From Alphaproteobacteria bacterium (GTDB lineage: Bacteria; Pseudomonadota; Alphaproteobacteria; SMXP01), in contig JANQPV010000055.1 of NCBI GenBank assembly GCA_028285305.1, positions 1-64,000 of the forward strand: a stretch of 64,000 nucleotides of DNA. Direction: 5' to 3'. Positions 55,683-64,000 of the stretch are shown here, piece by piece. Made by a program: the position numbers and the translations under genes. Numbering within the stretch: the first letter of the stretch is position 1; each line of letters opens with the position of its first letter. Under the pieces are notes generated by a model, which saw nothing but the letters and a program-made list of their open reading frames with translations, had not been told where the DNA came from and searched no databases.

Positions 55683-57308
55683 TTACATCGCGTACTGAGG
55701 CTCCGGCGCCGCGACCGCTTTGGGTTCTTCTGGGACTTCAGTAATCGTTGCTTCCGTTAGCAACAAAACGCTTGCGACAGAAACCGCGTTCTCAAGAGCC
55801 AAACGGACGACTTTGGTTGGGTCTATAATTCCAGACTCGATCAAATCCACATATTCGCCGATCGCAGCATCAAATCCGACCGTATCGTCTTTCTCCAGCA
55901 TCCGGGCAACGACCACGCCCGGGTCAACGTTCGAGTTCTCCGCAATTTGCCGTGCCGGTGTACTGAGCGCTTTCTTCAATATTTCGATGCCCGTGTGCTC
56001 ATCACCTGTGGTATTGGCCGCAGCAGCTTCAAGCGCCTTGGTGCATCTGAGCAACGCGAGGCCGCCACCCGGGACAATGCCTTCTTCAACCGCTGCTTTG
56101 GTCGCATTAATTGCGTCGTCCAGCGCTTCCTTTTTGCTCTTCATTTCCGACTCGGTCGGCGCTCCAACCCGGATAACAGCGACACCGCCGGAAAGCTTGG
56201 CCAACCGCTCTTCGAGTTTCTCACGATCATAGTCACTTGTCGTTTCGGTAATCTGTGCTCTGATTTGGCTTATCCGGCCATCGATTTCCGCACTGTCCCC
56301 GCCGCCGCCAACGATTGTGGTCGAATCCTTAGCAGAAACAACGCGCGCCGCGCGTCCCAATTGCTCCATTGTGACGTTCTCAAGCTTTATGCCCAGTTGC
56401 TCTGAGATCAATTGGGCGCCCGTCAATATGGCAATGTCTTCCAACATCGCGCGCCGCCGGTCGCCAAATCCAGGGGCTTTGACCGCCATGCACTTAAACA
56501 TTCCCCTTATGTGGTTGAGTATCAAAGTTGCCAGCGCTTCGCCTTCTATGTCTTCGGCGATCATCACGATGGGTTTGCCGCTCTTTGCCACCTGTTCCAA
56601 TAAAGGGATAAGATCCGCCATATTCGTCAGCTTCCGGTCACAGACGAAGACATAGGGCTCTTCTAAGACGGCTTCCATCTTCTCCGCATCCGTCACAAAA
56701 TAGGGAGAGATAAACCCCCGGTCGAACTGCATTCCTTCGACGACTTCCAACTGTGTTTCCGTCGTTTTGGATTCTTCAAGAGAGATGACGCCTTCGTCGC
56801 CGACCTGCTCCATCGCATCAGCAACGAGCTCGCCAATCGCCGGATCATTGTGCGCCGATATGGTTGCGACCTGCGCCTTTTCTTTTCGCTCTTTTACAGG
56901 ACGAGACATGGCTTGCAATGCGTCGACAGCTACGCTCAGTCCGTGGTCGAGGCCGCGCTTAATGTCTATAGCGCTCGCCCCGGCAACCACATTTCGCACG
57001 CCGTCGGCAAGTATCGCGTATGCCAATATGGTGGACGTGCTGGTACCGTCTCCAACAGCTTCGCCCGTCTTCTCTGCTGCTTGTCGGAGCATGCGGGCGC
57101 CCAGATTTTCTTGTGGGTCTTCCAGATCAACTTCCTTGGCGATCGTAACGCCGTCATTGCAGACAATCGGCGCTCCCCACTTTTTTTCTATAAGAACGGA
57201 CTTTGACTTCGGGCCCAACGTCACGCGAATAGCGTCCGCCAAAGCAGCTGCCCCGCGCATAACTTTCTCGCGAGCTTCAGAGCGGTAGTGTATCTGCTTA
57301 TGCGGCAT
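55683..57308 (-). CDS. groEL: Chaperonin GroEL, accessory copy without groES
   Basis: A 541-residue 60-kDa chaperonin. The ATP site is intact ([32 protein letters not shown] with the catalytic Asp, GGGLALLRC). Unusual points: no groES adjacent, and the C-terminus ends PEPQYAM in place of the flexible GGM repeats that line the cavity floor. Residues such as [19 protein letters not shown] differ from housekeeping GroEL. It is most likely a stress-specific paralogue; the main groESL operon should be elsewhere in the genome. It lies between a CBS protein gene (86 bases upstream) and the methyltransferase/esterase gene. Confidence 0.93.
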   Translation of the reverse strand: MPHKQIHYRSEAREKVMRGAAALADAIRVTLGPKSKSVLIEKKWGAPIVCNDGVTIAKEVDLEDPQENLGARMLRQAAEKTGEAVGDGTSTSTILAYAILADGVRNVVAGASAIDIKRGLDHGLSVAVDALQAMSRPVKERKEKAQVATISAHNDPAIGELVADAMEQVGDEGVISLEESKTTETQLEVVEGMQFDRGFISPYFVTDAEKMEAVLEEPYVFVCDRKLTNMADLIPLLEQVAKSGKPIVMIAEDIEGEALATLILNHIRGMFKCMAVKAPGFGDRRRAMLEDIAILTGAQLISEQLGIKLENVTMEQLGRAARVVSAKDSTTIVGGGGDSAEIDGRISQIRAQITETTSDYDREKLEERLAKLSGGVAVIRVGAPTESEMKSKKEALDDAINATKAAVEEGIVPGGGLALLRCTKALEAAAANTTGDEHTGIEILKKALSTPARQIAENSNVDPGVVVARMLEKDDTVGFDAAIGEYVDLIESGIIDPTKVVRLALENAVSVASVLLLTEATITEVPEEPKAVAAPEPQYAM

Positions 57309-57393
57309 GATTTATGGCGTTCGTGGAAGTGGATCGTTTCGTGTTTCGAGATTTGCTTGGTCAAGTTTGCAGCCCGTCGGACCGCATTTCTCT

Positions 57394-57816
57394 TCAAGCG
57401 TGATGCGCCGAAACCGATCGCAGCAACTCACCGGCGGCGTTCTGACTTGTCGCCTGGGAAATATCGCCTAAACTCAGCATGCCGACGAGACGTTTTTCTC
57501 TGTTGACGACGGGAAGGCGTCGAATTTGTTTCTCTTCCATGAGTTCAATGGCCTCGTCGATCTCTTCATCTTCCATGCAATAGTGGACTTCTCTCGACAT
57601 AACGTCCCTTGCGATCGCGGTGCCGAGATCAATTTCGTTGGCAACTGCTCTTAAGGCGATATCGCGGTCCGTCACGATGCCCACCAGTCGGTCATCTTCG
57701 CCGATCGGAACCGCTCCGATGTCCTTTGCCTTCATGAGCTGAGCGATTTCGGTAAGAGAGGCGCCCGGATCGCGCCACTCCGCAGAGACATGCATCGCGT
57801 CTTTTACTTTTTTCAT
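57394..57816 (-). CDS. Stand-alone CBS-domain pair protein
   Basis: A 140-residue protein consisting of two CBS domains (ASLTEIAQLMKAKDIGAVPIG / DRLVGIVTDRDIALRAV and EDEEIDEAIELMEEKQIRRLPVV / KRLVGMLSLGDIS), a Bateman module that usually binds AMP/ATP-type ligands. It resembles hypoxic response protein 1 of mycobacteria in size and build. ATG 57816 has AGGGAGA just upstream. It heads the minus-strand unit CBS - groEL - methyltransferase/esterase - M50 protease. Confidence 0.9.
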   Translation of the reverse strand: MKKVKDAMHVSAEWRDPGASLTEIAQLMKAKDIGAVPIGEDDRLVGIVTDRDIALRAVANEIDLGTAIARDVMSREVHYCMEDEEIDEAIELMEEKQIRRLPVVNREKRLVGMLSLGDISQATSQNAAGELLRSVSAHHA

Positions 57817-57947
57817 GTTAGTTCTCCCTAGACTAACCAGTGGACCGGAAGACGACCTATAGAGTCGGTTTATCGATAACGATATGAACACAGCCCAGTT
57901 GATGGGATCAGACGTTTCAGTTTGCTCAGATCTATGACGAATGAGCT

Positions 57948-57961
57948 TTGATCTCCGTCAA
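57948..57961. promoter_or_regulatory. FNR/FixK-type box upstream of the CBS-groEL unit
   Basis: TTGATCTCCGTCAA, one mismatch from the core, centre 138 bases before the CBS start. It sits in a 500-base divergent gap that holds this box and the one at 58115 but no convincing gene; a minus-strand frame at 57982-58224 has no coding character. Confidence 0.55.
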
Positions 57962-58114
57962 ATCCACGCCTGGCGCGGAATTCAGGAACAACGTATTCGC
58001 TGAAGTGGCGAGGCATCTAGAGAATAAGGCGGCTTGATATCCACCGACAGGGACGAATTCGATCTTTGCCCCACATACCAAACAATAACATGGGCGGGTG
58101 CATGGATGTAAAGC

Positions 58115-58128
58115 TTGAGATAGATCAA
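58115..58128. promoter_or_regulatory. FNR/FixK-type box upstream of the P-type ATPase
   Basis: TTGAGATAGATCAA, one mismatch from the core and nearly identical to the site at 34938. Its centre is about 197 bases before the ATPase start, further than usual; it could also act from a distance on the divergent CBS unit. Confidence 0.5.
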
Positions 58129-58318
58129 GTCCGTCGATGGAATTCTGCGTCTTGTTGAATGTTGCCTGCTGACGAGCAAAGGAGCTCGACGAATGAATAA
58201 TGTACCCGCGAATTTTACGAACATTCTGCAGTCCGTAAACGTTTCAACACGCGATCGTTTGTGCGCTCAATGGACAGAACGATGTCGGGGGCTCAGAGCA
58301 AAGTCGTGGAGAAACTAA

Positions 58319-61027
58319 ATGGATGGGAGGAGACTTCAGCAGGGTACAAATGAGTTCGAGCGTATTCCCTTTCACGCAACGGATCTGCCGGAAGTCTTAA
58401 GCGAATTTCGAGTCCAACCTTCATCTGGCCTCTCAGAAGCCGAAGCGGAACAGCGCCTCAGGGCATTCGGCCCTAACGTGCTGGAGGCACAGCGGCGGCG
58501 CCCGGATTGGGCGATATTTCTCGGCCAGTTCAGAAATACGTTAACGCTGCTTTTGGTGGCCGCCACCGCTCTATCATATGGTCTGGGTGACATTGCGGAA
58601 GGAACCGCCATACTTGCCGTTATTCTGGTCAATGCCACCATCGGTTTTGTCGCGGAACGCAAGGCCATCGATTCGATTGAAGCGCTCAGGCGGTTAGGCG
58701 CGGTGACGGCGAGAGTTCGAAGGGGCGGTGCGACACGGCTGCTCCCCGCCGAACAGCTGGTGCCGGGCGATCTCGTCATGCTTGAAGCGGGTGACGTCGT
58801 CAGCGCAGATCTGCGCCTCGTGACCACATCGGGTCTTGAATGTGATGAATCCCTGCTGACGGGAGAGTCCGTTCCCGTGACGAAGTCGATTGAAGCGACT
58901 AGTCCAGATGCTCAGATCTCTGACCGGTCTTGCCTTGCGTTTAAGGGAACTTCGGTAACCGGAGGCGTTGCTGAGGCGATTGTCGTTGCCACGGGGACAG
59001 AGACGGAACTCGGGTCGATTGCGGAACTGGTGGAGCGTGCAGACGCAGAGCGTACGCCGCTTGAGCAGCGTCTTTCCCAAATGTCTGGACAGCTGCTTTG
59101 GGTTGCCCTGGTGATTATGCCAGTGATTTTCGGTATCGGTGTTTTTGGGGGCAAAGATGTTTTCTTGATGTTGAAAACCGGAATAGCCCTCGCCATTGCT
59201 GCAATTCCGGAAGGCCTGCCAATCGTCGCCACGCTGGCGCTGGCCCAGGGGATGTGGCGACTGGCGCGCCGCCATGCGCTTGTCCGCCGACTTTCCGCCG
59301 TAGAAACGCTTGGCTCAGTCACGGTCATTTTTGCGGACAAGACAGGCACGTTAACTGAGAATCGCATGACGGTTACGGATCTGGTCCTGCCGTCTATCCA
59401 ATTGGAGCCTGGAGAAAAGAAGGAGACCGTTCAATATTCCGAAGCGGCTGAACTCGATAGCGCTGCGCGAATTCTCAATCTATGCACCAATGCCGAACTA
59501 ACGGATCAAGAGACGGGCGCTGGTATCGGTGACCCGATGGAAGTGGCTCTTCTGCATGCAGCCAGGCGGTTGCATATGGAAGCGCCGCAATCCGCTCGTA
59601 TCCGGGAAGAGGCATTTGATCCCCGCACACGGATGATGGCGACATTCCATCAACACAAAGATCAAATGCAAGTAAGCGTCAAGGGTGCGCCGGAAGCTGT
59701 ACTGCTCAAGGCTGAAAAAATACGCATCGGAAACGAAGAAAAACCATTCACGAAGGAAGTGAGACAGAGTTGGGAAGCAAGAGTGCATTCTCTTGCGTCC
59801 ACGGGTAAGCGGATTATCGCGCTCGCCGAGAGGCGGGCTTCTTCCGCAGACGAACAGCCCTATCAAGGTCTCGTTTTTATCGGACTCGTTGCGCTCTGGG
59901 ATCCTCCACGGGATGATGCAAGACCGGTGATGGAGCTTGCCCGGCACGCAGGCATCAAAGTCATAATGGCAACAGGGGATAACGCTGATACCGCTGCGAG
60001 CATTGCGCAATCAGTCGGATTGGCAAATGCTGCCGACATCCAAGTTTTGGAGGGAAAGGAATTCTCCATCGAGGAGATCAACTCTGATCTCGAAAAAAAG
60101 CGAATTCTCGATGCAAACGTATTTGCCCGAGTGGATCCGAAACAGAAGCTTGATCTTATCGCTTTGTACCAACAAGCAGGCGAAATCGTTGCGATGACAG
60201 GAGACGGGGTGAATGATGCTCCTGCTTTGAAGAAAGCGGACATTGGCGTGGCGATGGGCCTGCGCGGGACGGAAGTTGCGAGAGAGGCGGCAGACGTGGT
60301 GCTGAAAGACGATGCTTTCGGCTCGATCATAGCTGCAATTCGGCAAGGCCGCGTCATTTTCTCGAATATTCGCAAGTTTATTGTCTACCTCATGTCATGC
60401 AACGTCGCCGAGGTTTGCGTTGTGGCAATCGGAACGGCGAGCGGGCTGCCTCTTCCGCTGATGCCGCTACAAATCCTTTTCTTAAATCTCGTCACTGATG
60501 TTTTTCCAGCCCTCGCCTTGGGCTTGTGTGAGGGAGAAGCCAATGTCCTCGATCGTCCGCCCAGGGACCCCGCAGAACCTCTCATGGGGCAGCAGCAATG
60601 GACAGCGGTTGGACTCTATGGAGCGCTCATTTCATTCTCGGTGCTCGGTGTCTTCTATTGGGCTGTCCTTCAAACCGACATGCCGCCTGAGTTTGCCGTC
60701 ACTGTTGCGTTTCTAACCCTAGCGTTCGCTCAATTGTGGCACGTCTTCAATATGCGCGCCAAAAGATCGACGCTTCTCACCAATCAAGTGACCCTAAATC
60801 CTTACGTCTGGGGTGCACTTGTTCTTTGTACGATTTTAATTATAGGTGCTGTGTATACTCCACCGGTTGCCGCCGTGCTGAACCTCACGTCTCCGAGCGT
60901 CGACACGTGGGTGCTCATCATCGGCGTGAGCTTTACTCCGTTGCTTATAGGCCAAATCTACAAGCTGCTTTCTGCCTTGAGGGTGTCTAGAGATTATGAG
61001 TCGATTATCCACAATGCTTCGAGATAG
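58319..61027 (+). CDS. Cation-transporting P-type ATPase (P2A, Ca2+-ATPase/CtpF-like)
   Basis: A 902-residue P-type ATPase. N-terminal cation-ATPase domain (GLSEAEAEQRLRAFGPN), membrane helices in pairs, actuator motif LTGES, the ion-site helix with PEGLP in AIAAIPEGLPIVATLALAQG, the phosphorylated Asp340 in DKTGTLTENRMT, a nucleotide-binding KGAPE and the hinge TGDGVNDAPALKKADIGVAMG, then six C-terminal helices. The pattern fits the SERCA/PMR1/CtpF group moving Ca2+, Mn2+ or possibly Na+/H+. No heavy-metal domains are present. ATG 58319 has GGAG upstream. A CtpF-type pump belongs to the mycobacterial hypoxia regulon, as other neighbours do. Confidence 0.93.
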   Translation: MDGRRLQQGTNEFERIPFHATDLPEVLSEFRVQPSSGLSEAEAEQRLRAFGPNVLEAQRRRPDWAIFLGQFRNTLTLLLVAATALSYGLGDIAEGTAILAVILVNATIGFVAERKAIDSIEALRRLGAVTARVRRGGATRLLPAEQLVPGDLVMLEAGDVVSADLRLVTTSGLECDESLLTGESVPVTKSIEATSPDAQISDRSCLAFKGTSVTGGVAEAIVVATGTETELGSIAELVERADAERTPLEQRLSQMSGQLLWVALVIMPVIFGIGVFGGKDVFLMLKTGIALAIAAIPEGLPIVATLALAQGMWRLARRHALVRRLSAVETLGSVTVIFADKTGTLTENRMTVTDLVLPSIQLEPGEKKETVQYSEAAELDSAARILNLCTNAELTDQETGAGIGDPMEVALLHAARRLHMEAPQSARIREEAFDPRTRMMATFHQHKDQMQVSVKGAPEAVLLKAEKIRIGNEEKPFTKEVRQSWEARVHSLASTGKRIIALAERRASSADEQPYQGLVFIGLVALWDPPRDDARPVMELARHAGIKVIMATGDNADTAASIAQSVGLANAADIQVLEGKEFSIEEINSDLEKKRILDANVFARVDPKQKLDLIALYQQAGEIVAMTGDGVNDAPALKKADIGVAMGLRGTEVAREAADVVLKDDAFGSIIAAIRQGRVIFSNIRKFIVYLMSCNVAEVCVVAIGTASGLPLPLMPLQILFLNLVTDVFPALALGLCEGEANVLDRPPRDPAEPLMGQQQWTAVGLYGALISFSVLGVFYWAVLQTDMPPEFAVTVAFLTLAFAQLWHVFNMRAKRSTLLTNQVTLNPYVWGALVLCTILIIGAVYTPPVAAVLNLTSPSVDTWVLIIGVSFTPLLIGQIYKLLSALRVSRDYESIIHNASR

Positions 61028-61037
61028 CCGGATAAAG

Positions 61038-61322
61038 TCAGTCACCAGAGCGGAAATAGCAACGTTTCTCTCTACGACGGGGCTGTAACCAAAATCTATC
61101 ACGACAGCCCAATCGCTTCGTTATGCCATATCTAGAGAAGTTGGTTCTCTCGCCTTGTACTGCTTTGGCTTTGGCGCAATGACGGAAAGAAGTTTCCGAA
61201 AAGAGGTGGACGCGGACCACATCAGGTTCCGATCCGCGTCCCAGTTCCTCATCTGCGACTCCGCCATAGGGAAGCAAGACAAATAGCGCAGTTAGCAAAA
61301 GATGGGAGAGTCGAATGGACAT
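61038..61322 (-). CDS. Possible small exported protein
   Basis: A 94-residue frame beginning 13 bases after the hsp20 stop with GGGAG close upstream. The first 23 residues are a convincing signal peptide (MSIRLSHLLLTALFVLLPYG, then GVA before DEE). The rest is basic with no recognisable domain and could be chance sequence; the predicted mature chain would be about 70 residues. The 308-base space between the ATPase and Hsp20 genes contains nothing else. Weak call. Confidence 0.33.
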   Translation of the reverse strand: MSIRLSHLLLTALFVLLPYGGVADEELGRGSEPDVVRVHLFSETSFRHCAKAKAVQGERTNFSRYGITKRLGCRDRFWLQPRRREKRCYFRSGD

Positions 61323-61335
61323 CGTCTCCCATTAC

Positions 61336-61827
61336 TCAGTGGGCGGTAATTTCGACCTTGAGCTCACTTTCTTTCGATTGGGCCGATTTTGGAAGCGTGA
61401 TGGTCAACACGCCATTGTGAAGGTCCGCCTTCACGTCTTGGGCTTCCACTTCGCAAGGAAGAGGAACGCGCCGCTCGAATGCACCATATCTTCGTTCTGC
61501 GCGGTAGTAGTTGTCTCGTTTTTCTTCGTCTTGTTCTTCCCGTTCACCCTTGATCAACAAGGCGTTGTCAGAGAGCGAAACATCAATGTCCTTTTGATCC
61601 ATGCCCGGCACGTCAACGGTGACGGTAATATCGTCTTTGGTTTCACCAACGTCCAATTCTGCTCTAAACTGATTATCAGAGTCATCGGAGAACCACAGTG
61701 GACCGAAATCTTCAAGGCGATCTGCGAATACGTCCCGCATGTTCCTTCTCATGAATTCAAGAGGATCTCTCGCGCGGCGCCGCAATCTTTGTCTCCGGGA
61801 TTTCGTGACGGCTGTTTCTTCAGTCAT
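61336..61827 (-). CDS. Hsp20/alpha-crystallin small heat-shock protein
   Basis: A 163-residue small heat-shock chaperone that holds unfolding proteins in large oligomers. The N-terminal 50 residues are Arg-rich and variable; the alpha-crystallin domain runs from about 55 to 150 (ELDVGETKDDITVTVDVPGM, GEREEQDEEKRDNYYRAER, FERRVPLPCEV, LHNGVLTITLPK), followed by a short tail. ATG 61827 is selected over 61839 because GGAG lies six bases upstream of it. A perfect FNR-type box centred 68 bases upstream suggests induction at low oxygen rather than by heat alone. Confidence 0.93.
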   Translation of the reverse strand: MTEETAVTKSRRQRLRRRARDPLEFMRRNMRDVFADRLEDFGPLWFSDDSDNQFRAELDVGETKDDITVTVDVPGMDQKDIDVSLSDNALLIKGEREEQDEEKRDNYYRAERRYGAFERRVPLPCEVEAQDVKADLHNGVLTITLPKSAQSKESELKVEITAH

Positions 61828-61888
61828 GAGTAACTCCATTTCTAAATTGCACCAATTCTAATCATGGATCTGAGGACCCCCACTCTCA

Positions 61889-61902
61889 TTGATCCCAATC
61901 AA
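61889..61902. promoter_or_regulatory. FNR/FixK-type box, perfect match, upstream of hsp20
   Basis: TTGATCCCAATCAA, exact core. Centre 68 bases before the hsp20 start, the same spacing as for HPF, BON and the amidohydrolase operon. It also lies 85-98 bases upstream of the frameshifted plus-strand gene at 61987. Confidence 0.72.
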
Positions 61903-61986
61903 ATAGTGTTGCCGGATAAGTTTCCGGTCTGCCGGAATGTAGACAGCAGCACCGGCTCTCAGCCGATCTGACAGGAGGCTCGAGAG

Positions 61987-62408
61987 ATGCCTTCTGGAAT
62001 TGGACTCGCGATTGTTCCGGTTCTGATTGGCAGAGTGAGCGCATTTGGCATCCTGCTCAAGCGCGTCAGCGAATTCATGCGCCCACCAATTCTGATTGGT
62101 TGGTCGCTACGGGATTTGCCTACGCACTGCTTGGCAAAACGCTCATGCCTCTGAGCGATGAGGTGAAGCAGAGAATGGGCATGACGGCCGAGGAGGGCTT
62201 TTTCGCCTTGCTTTTCCGCCTTGGCTTGGAGAGCAATGCTCACTCGCCGAATGAACAGTTTCCAGCGGCCTGGATATTGTCGGCGACAAGTATGGTCTTA
62301 TCGTTTGCCCTGGGAGCGGCCGAAGCTTTGTGGCTCCCAGACTCTGGACTTGTGCCGGCGATTGTCGTTAGGCCGCGCGTTGCGCGCTATATGAATGCTG
62401 CCCGGTAA
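61987..62408 (+). pseudogene. Small membrane-type protein gene with a frameshift
   Basis: ATG 61987 follows a perfect AGGAGG at eight bases. The frame begins with protein-like hydrophobic sequence (MPSGIGLAIVPVLIG, ILLKRVSEFMRPPILIG) but ends at a stop at 62152. From about 62095 a second plus-strand frame takes over with equally protein-like sequence (GFAYALLGKTLMPLSDEVK, GFFALLFRLGLES, AAWILSATSMVLSFALGAAE) to 62408. Joining the two by one reading-frame step near 62090-62105 gives a product of about 140 residues. Either the gene has recently decayed, or the base sequence has an error, or frameshifting occurs. Family not recognised. Confidence 0.45.
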
Positions 62409-62638
62409 GACCATCTTATCAGGCCCATATTTGGTGGCGAATGCGCCCTCAAGTTGTCGCCCAAACCGGATTGCGCTAGGATCTGCTGGAAATCTCAGAA
62501 ACGGCGAACATTCGTTGCGTTAGGTCAAGCGCACCGACCCGCAAGACTATTAGGATTTGGTCAATGCGAGCCGCAACAAAGGGATGAACACTTCCCGTCT
62601 TGTCCCTCGGCGTTGCCGTTTCGCCAACGGAGATTGCA

Positions 62639-64000
62639 GTGAGCGAGAAAGAAGAGAAACCAAAACCAGACATAGGATATCGTTGGGTTGCTTCCGTTAT
62701 AGCTACCATGGCGGGGATATGGTTTCTGTCATTGTTACTCTATTCGCCGCAGCCGTCAGTAGAGGAAATAGCTTACAGCGAATTCAAAGACTACTTGGCC
62801 GCAGGCCAAATCGCGGAAGTCGCCCTGAAAGGATCGCGCATTGACGCTGTTCCAGTGGACAGTCACAAGCAGTCCGAGGACGAAGACGTAAAGCAAGCAA
62901 CAAGACTGCGCACCTACGTGCCGGCCTTTGGTGATCCTACATTGCTTCCGCAACTCGAAGAGAGAAGCATACTGATCAAAATAGCGCCACCGGACGATGA
63001 TGCGGATTCAAGCTGGCTCTGGGCGTTCTTGCCGATTTTGTTGATCGTCATGCTCTATGTCTGGATCTTTAGCCGTCTCAGTCAGGCAAGTTCCGGCCCC
63101 TTTGCCGGCGGAGTAGATGAATTTCTGAGTGGCTCCTCCCAAAAGACCGAAGCCGAAAGACCCAAGATCTCATTTGATGACGTCGCTGGCCAAGACAATG
63201 CAAAGCGAGAGATCGCTGAAGTGGTTCAGTTTCTACAGCAACCTGAGCGTTTCAAGCGGCTTGGGGCGGAGGCGCCACGCGGCGTTCTGCTCATGGGCCC
63301 GCCCGGCACCGGCAAGACACTGTTGGCGCGCGCGCTGGCGGGGGAAGCTGGCGTTCCGTTTTTCAATATATCCGGTTCTGAGTTTGTAGAGGTCTTCGTC
63401 GGTGTCGGTGCATCCCGAGTACGCCGAATGTTCGAAGAGGCGAAAAAACGGGCCCCCTGCATTATTTTCATTGATGAGCTTGACAGTATTGGACGCGTGC
63501 GGGGATCTGGACTTGGTGGTGGAAATGACGAACGGGAACAAACACTCAATCAGATCCTATCGGAAATGGATGGATTCTCCGGACACGAAGCGGTTGTGGT
63601 CCTTGCCGCGACCAATCGCCCCGACGTTCTCGATCCCGCTCTATTGCGGCCCGGCCGCTTCGACCGGCATGTCACGCTCGAACTTCCCGACAAAGAAGCC
63701 CGCGTCGCGATTCTCGAAGTGCACACCAGGAAGGTACCGCTCGCCAAGGACGTTGACTTAAACGCTGTCGCTTCCGGGACGCCGGGTTTTTCCGGAGCGG
63801 ATCTGAAGAACTTGGTCAACGAGTCTGCGATCGCGGCAGTTCAAGACGGATGTTCGAAAATCAGCATGGCTCATATGGATGCCATGCGGGACAAGATCAT
63901 GATGGGGACGGTTCGCACTCTGGCAATTCAGCCCGAAGAAAGGCACAGACTGGCGGTACATGAAGCCGGGCACACCGCTGTTGGCTACTATTTGCCGAAC
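62639..64000 (+). CDS. ftsH: FtsH-type ATP-dependent membrane zinc protease, C-terminus cut by window edge
   Basis: The first 454 residues of an FtsH AAA protease. Membrane helix 1 is [20 protein letters not shown], a periplasmic domain of about 80 residues follows, helix 2 is [19 protein letters not shown]. The AAA domain has Walker A GPPGTGKT at 220-227, Walker [12 protein letters not shown], and the second region of homology [19 protein letters not shown]. The zinc motif HEAGH starts at residue 441, just before the sequence ends. GTG 62639 with GGAG seven bases upstream is the start. The periplasmic segment is unusual in its acidic, Lys-rich loop ([10 protein letters not shown]). Given the surrounding stress genes this may be a second, specialised FtsH. 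Confidence 0.93.
   Translation, partial: MSEKEEKPKPDIGYRWVASVIATMAGIWFLSLLLYSPQPSVEEIAYSEFKDYLAAGQIAEVALKGSRIDAVPVDSHKQSEDEDVKQATRLRTYVPAFGDPTLLPQLEERSILIKIAPPDDDADSSWLWAFLPILLIVMLYVWIFSRLSQASSGPFAGGVDEFLSGSSQKTEAERPKISFDDVAGQDNAKREIAEVVQFLQQPERFKRLGAEAPRGVLLMGPPGTGKTLLARALAGEAGVPFFNISGSEFVEVFVGVGASRVRRMFEEAKKRAPCIIFIDELDSIGRVRGSGLGGGNDEREQTLNQILSEMDGFSGHEAVVVLAATNRPDVLDPALLRPGRFDRHVTLELPDKEARVAILEVHTRKVPLAKDVDLNAVASGTPGFSGADLKNLVNESAIAAVQDGCSKISMAHMDAMRDKIMMGTVRTLAIQPEERHRLAVHEAGHTAVGYYLPN

Noticed and set aside
57982-58224. 80-codon minus-strand frame in the gap before the P-type ATPase
   Set aside because: The composition is not protein-like, it overlaps a probable regulatory box at 58115, and no ribosome site was seen.
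1-64000. CRISPR arrays, tRNA, rRNA, complete insertion sequences and prophage
   Set aside because: No regularly spaced repeats, no tRNA cloverleaf or rRNA-like sequence, and no integrase or phage genes were recognised; the only mobile trace is the IS110 fragment.

Overview
The window is dense with Proteobacteria-type genes of moderate GC. An alphaproteobacterium is my best guess, from the gene mix and the FixK/FNR-style promoter sites, but no rRNA or tRNA is present to settle it. Nearly all DNA is coding. Genes run in long, tightly overlapping operons, and both ends of the window cut a gene.

Left part (1-15.7 kb): an apparently ordinary catabolic block, mostly on the minus strand. It holds two enoyl-CoA hydratases, a CaiB-type CoA transferase, a thiolase-like protein, a D-aminoacylase-like amidohydrolase, an unknown membrane protein, a PF10118 protein and a divergent TetR regulator, followed by a large MscK-like channel and two tandem alpha/beta hydrolases. 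A decayed flavoprotein gene abutting an IS110-type transposase scar (16.0-17.1 kb) marks the boundary.

Right part (15.9-62 kb): what looks like one hypoxia/energy-limitation island. I find eleven 14-bp palindromes of the form TTGAT-N4-ATCAA (five perfect, six with one mismatch), all outside intact genes and none seen in the first 15 kb. This is the FNR/FixK/Anr/Dnr core. They precede: (i) an N-formylglutamate amidohydrolase/QEGLA metallopeptidase/ATP-grasp triad; (ii) a DUF2267 plus bactofilin-like pair; (iii) a ribosome-hibernation factor fused to a cold-shock domain; (iv) a BON protein, followed by a group 3b-type NAD(P)-linked [NiFe]-hydrogenase with its own protease and hypAFCDE (no hypB); (v) a 2-oxoacid dehydrogenase E1-E1-E2 with a Leu/Val-type dehydrogenase; (vi) an ACP-acyl-AMP ligase-acyltransferase fusion; (vii) divergent malic enzyme and acs-PDH-ACP; (viii) a CBS protein, stand-alone GroEL, isoaspartyl methyltransferase/erythromycin esterase fusion and M50 protease series; (ix) a cation P-type ATPase; (x) Hsp20. 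A second FtsH-like protease starts at the right edge.

Together the set resembles in function the dormancy (DosR) regulon of mycobacteria: Hsp20, ribosome hibernation, CBS proteins, M50 protease, erythromycin-esterase-like protein, CtpF-like ATPase, hydrogenase. Here it would be rewired to an FNR-type regulator that is not in the window. The least described parts are the amidohydrolase/QEGLA/ATP-grasp triad, the hydrogenase operon with an inserted cyclic-nucleotide-binding protein and a zinc-finger-less HypA, and the 965-residue ACP-ligase-acyltransferase.
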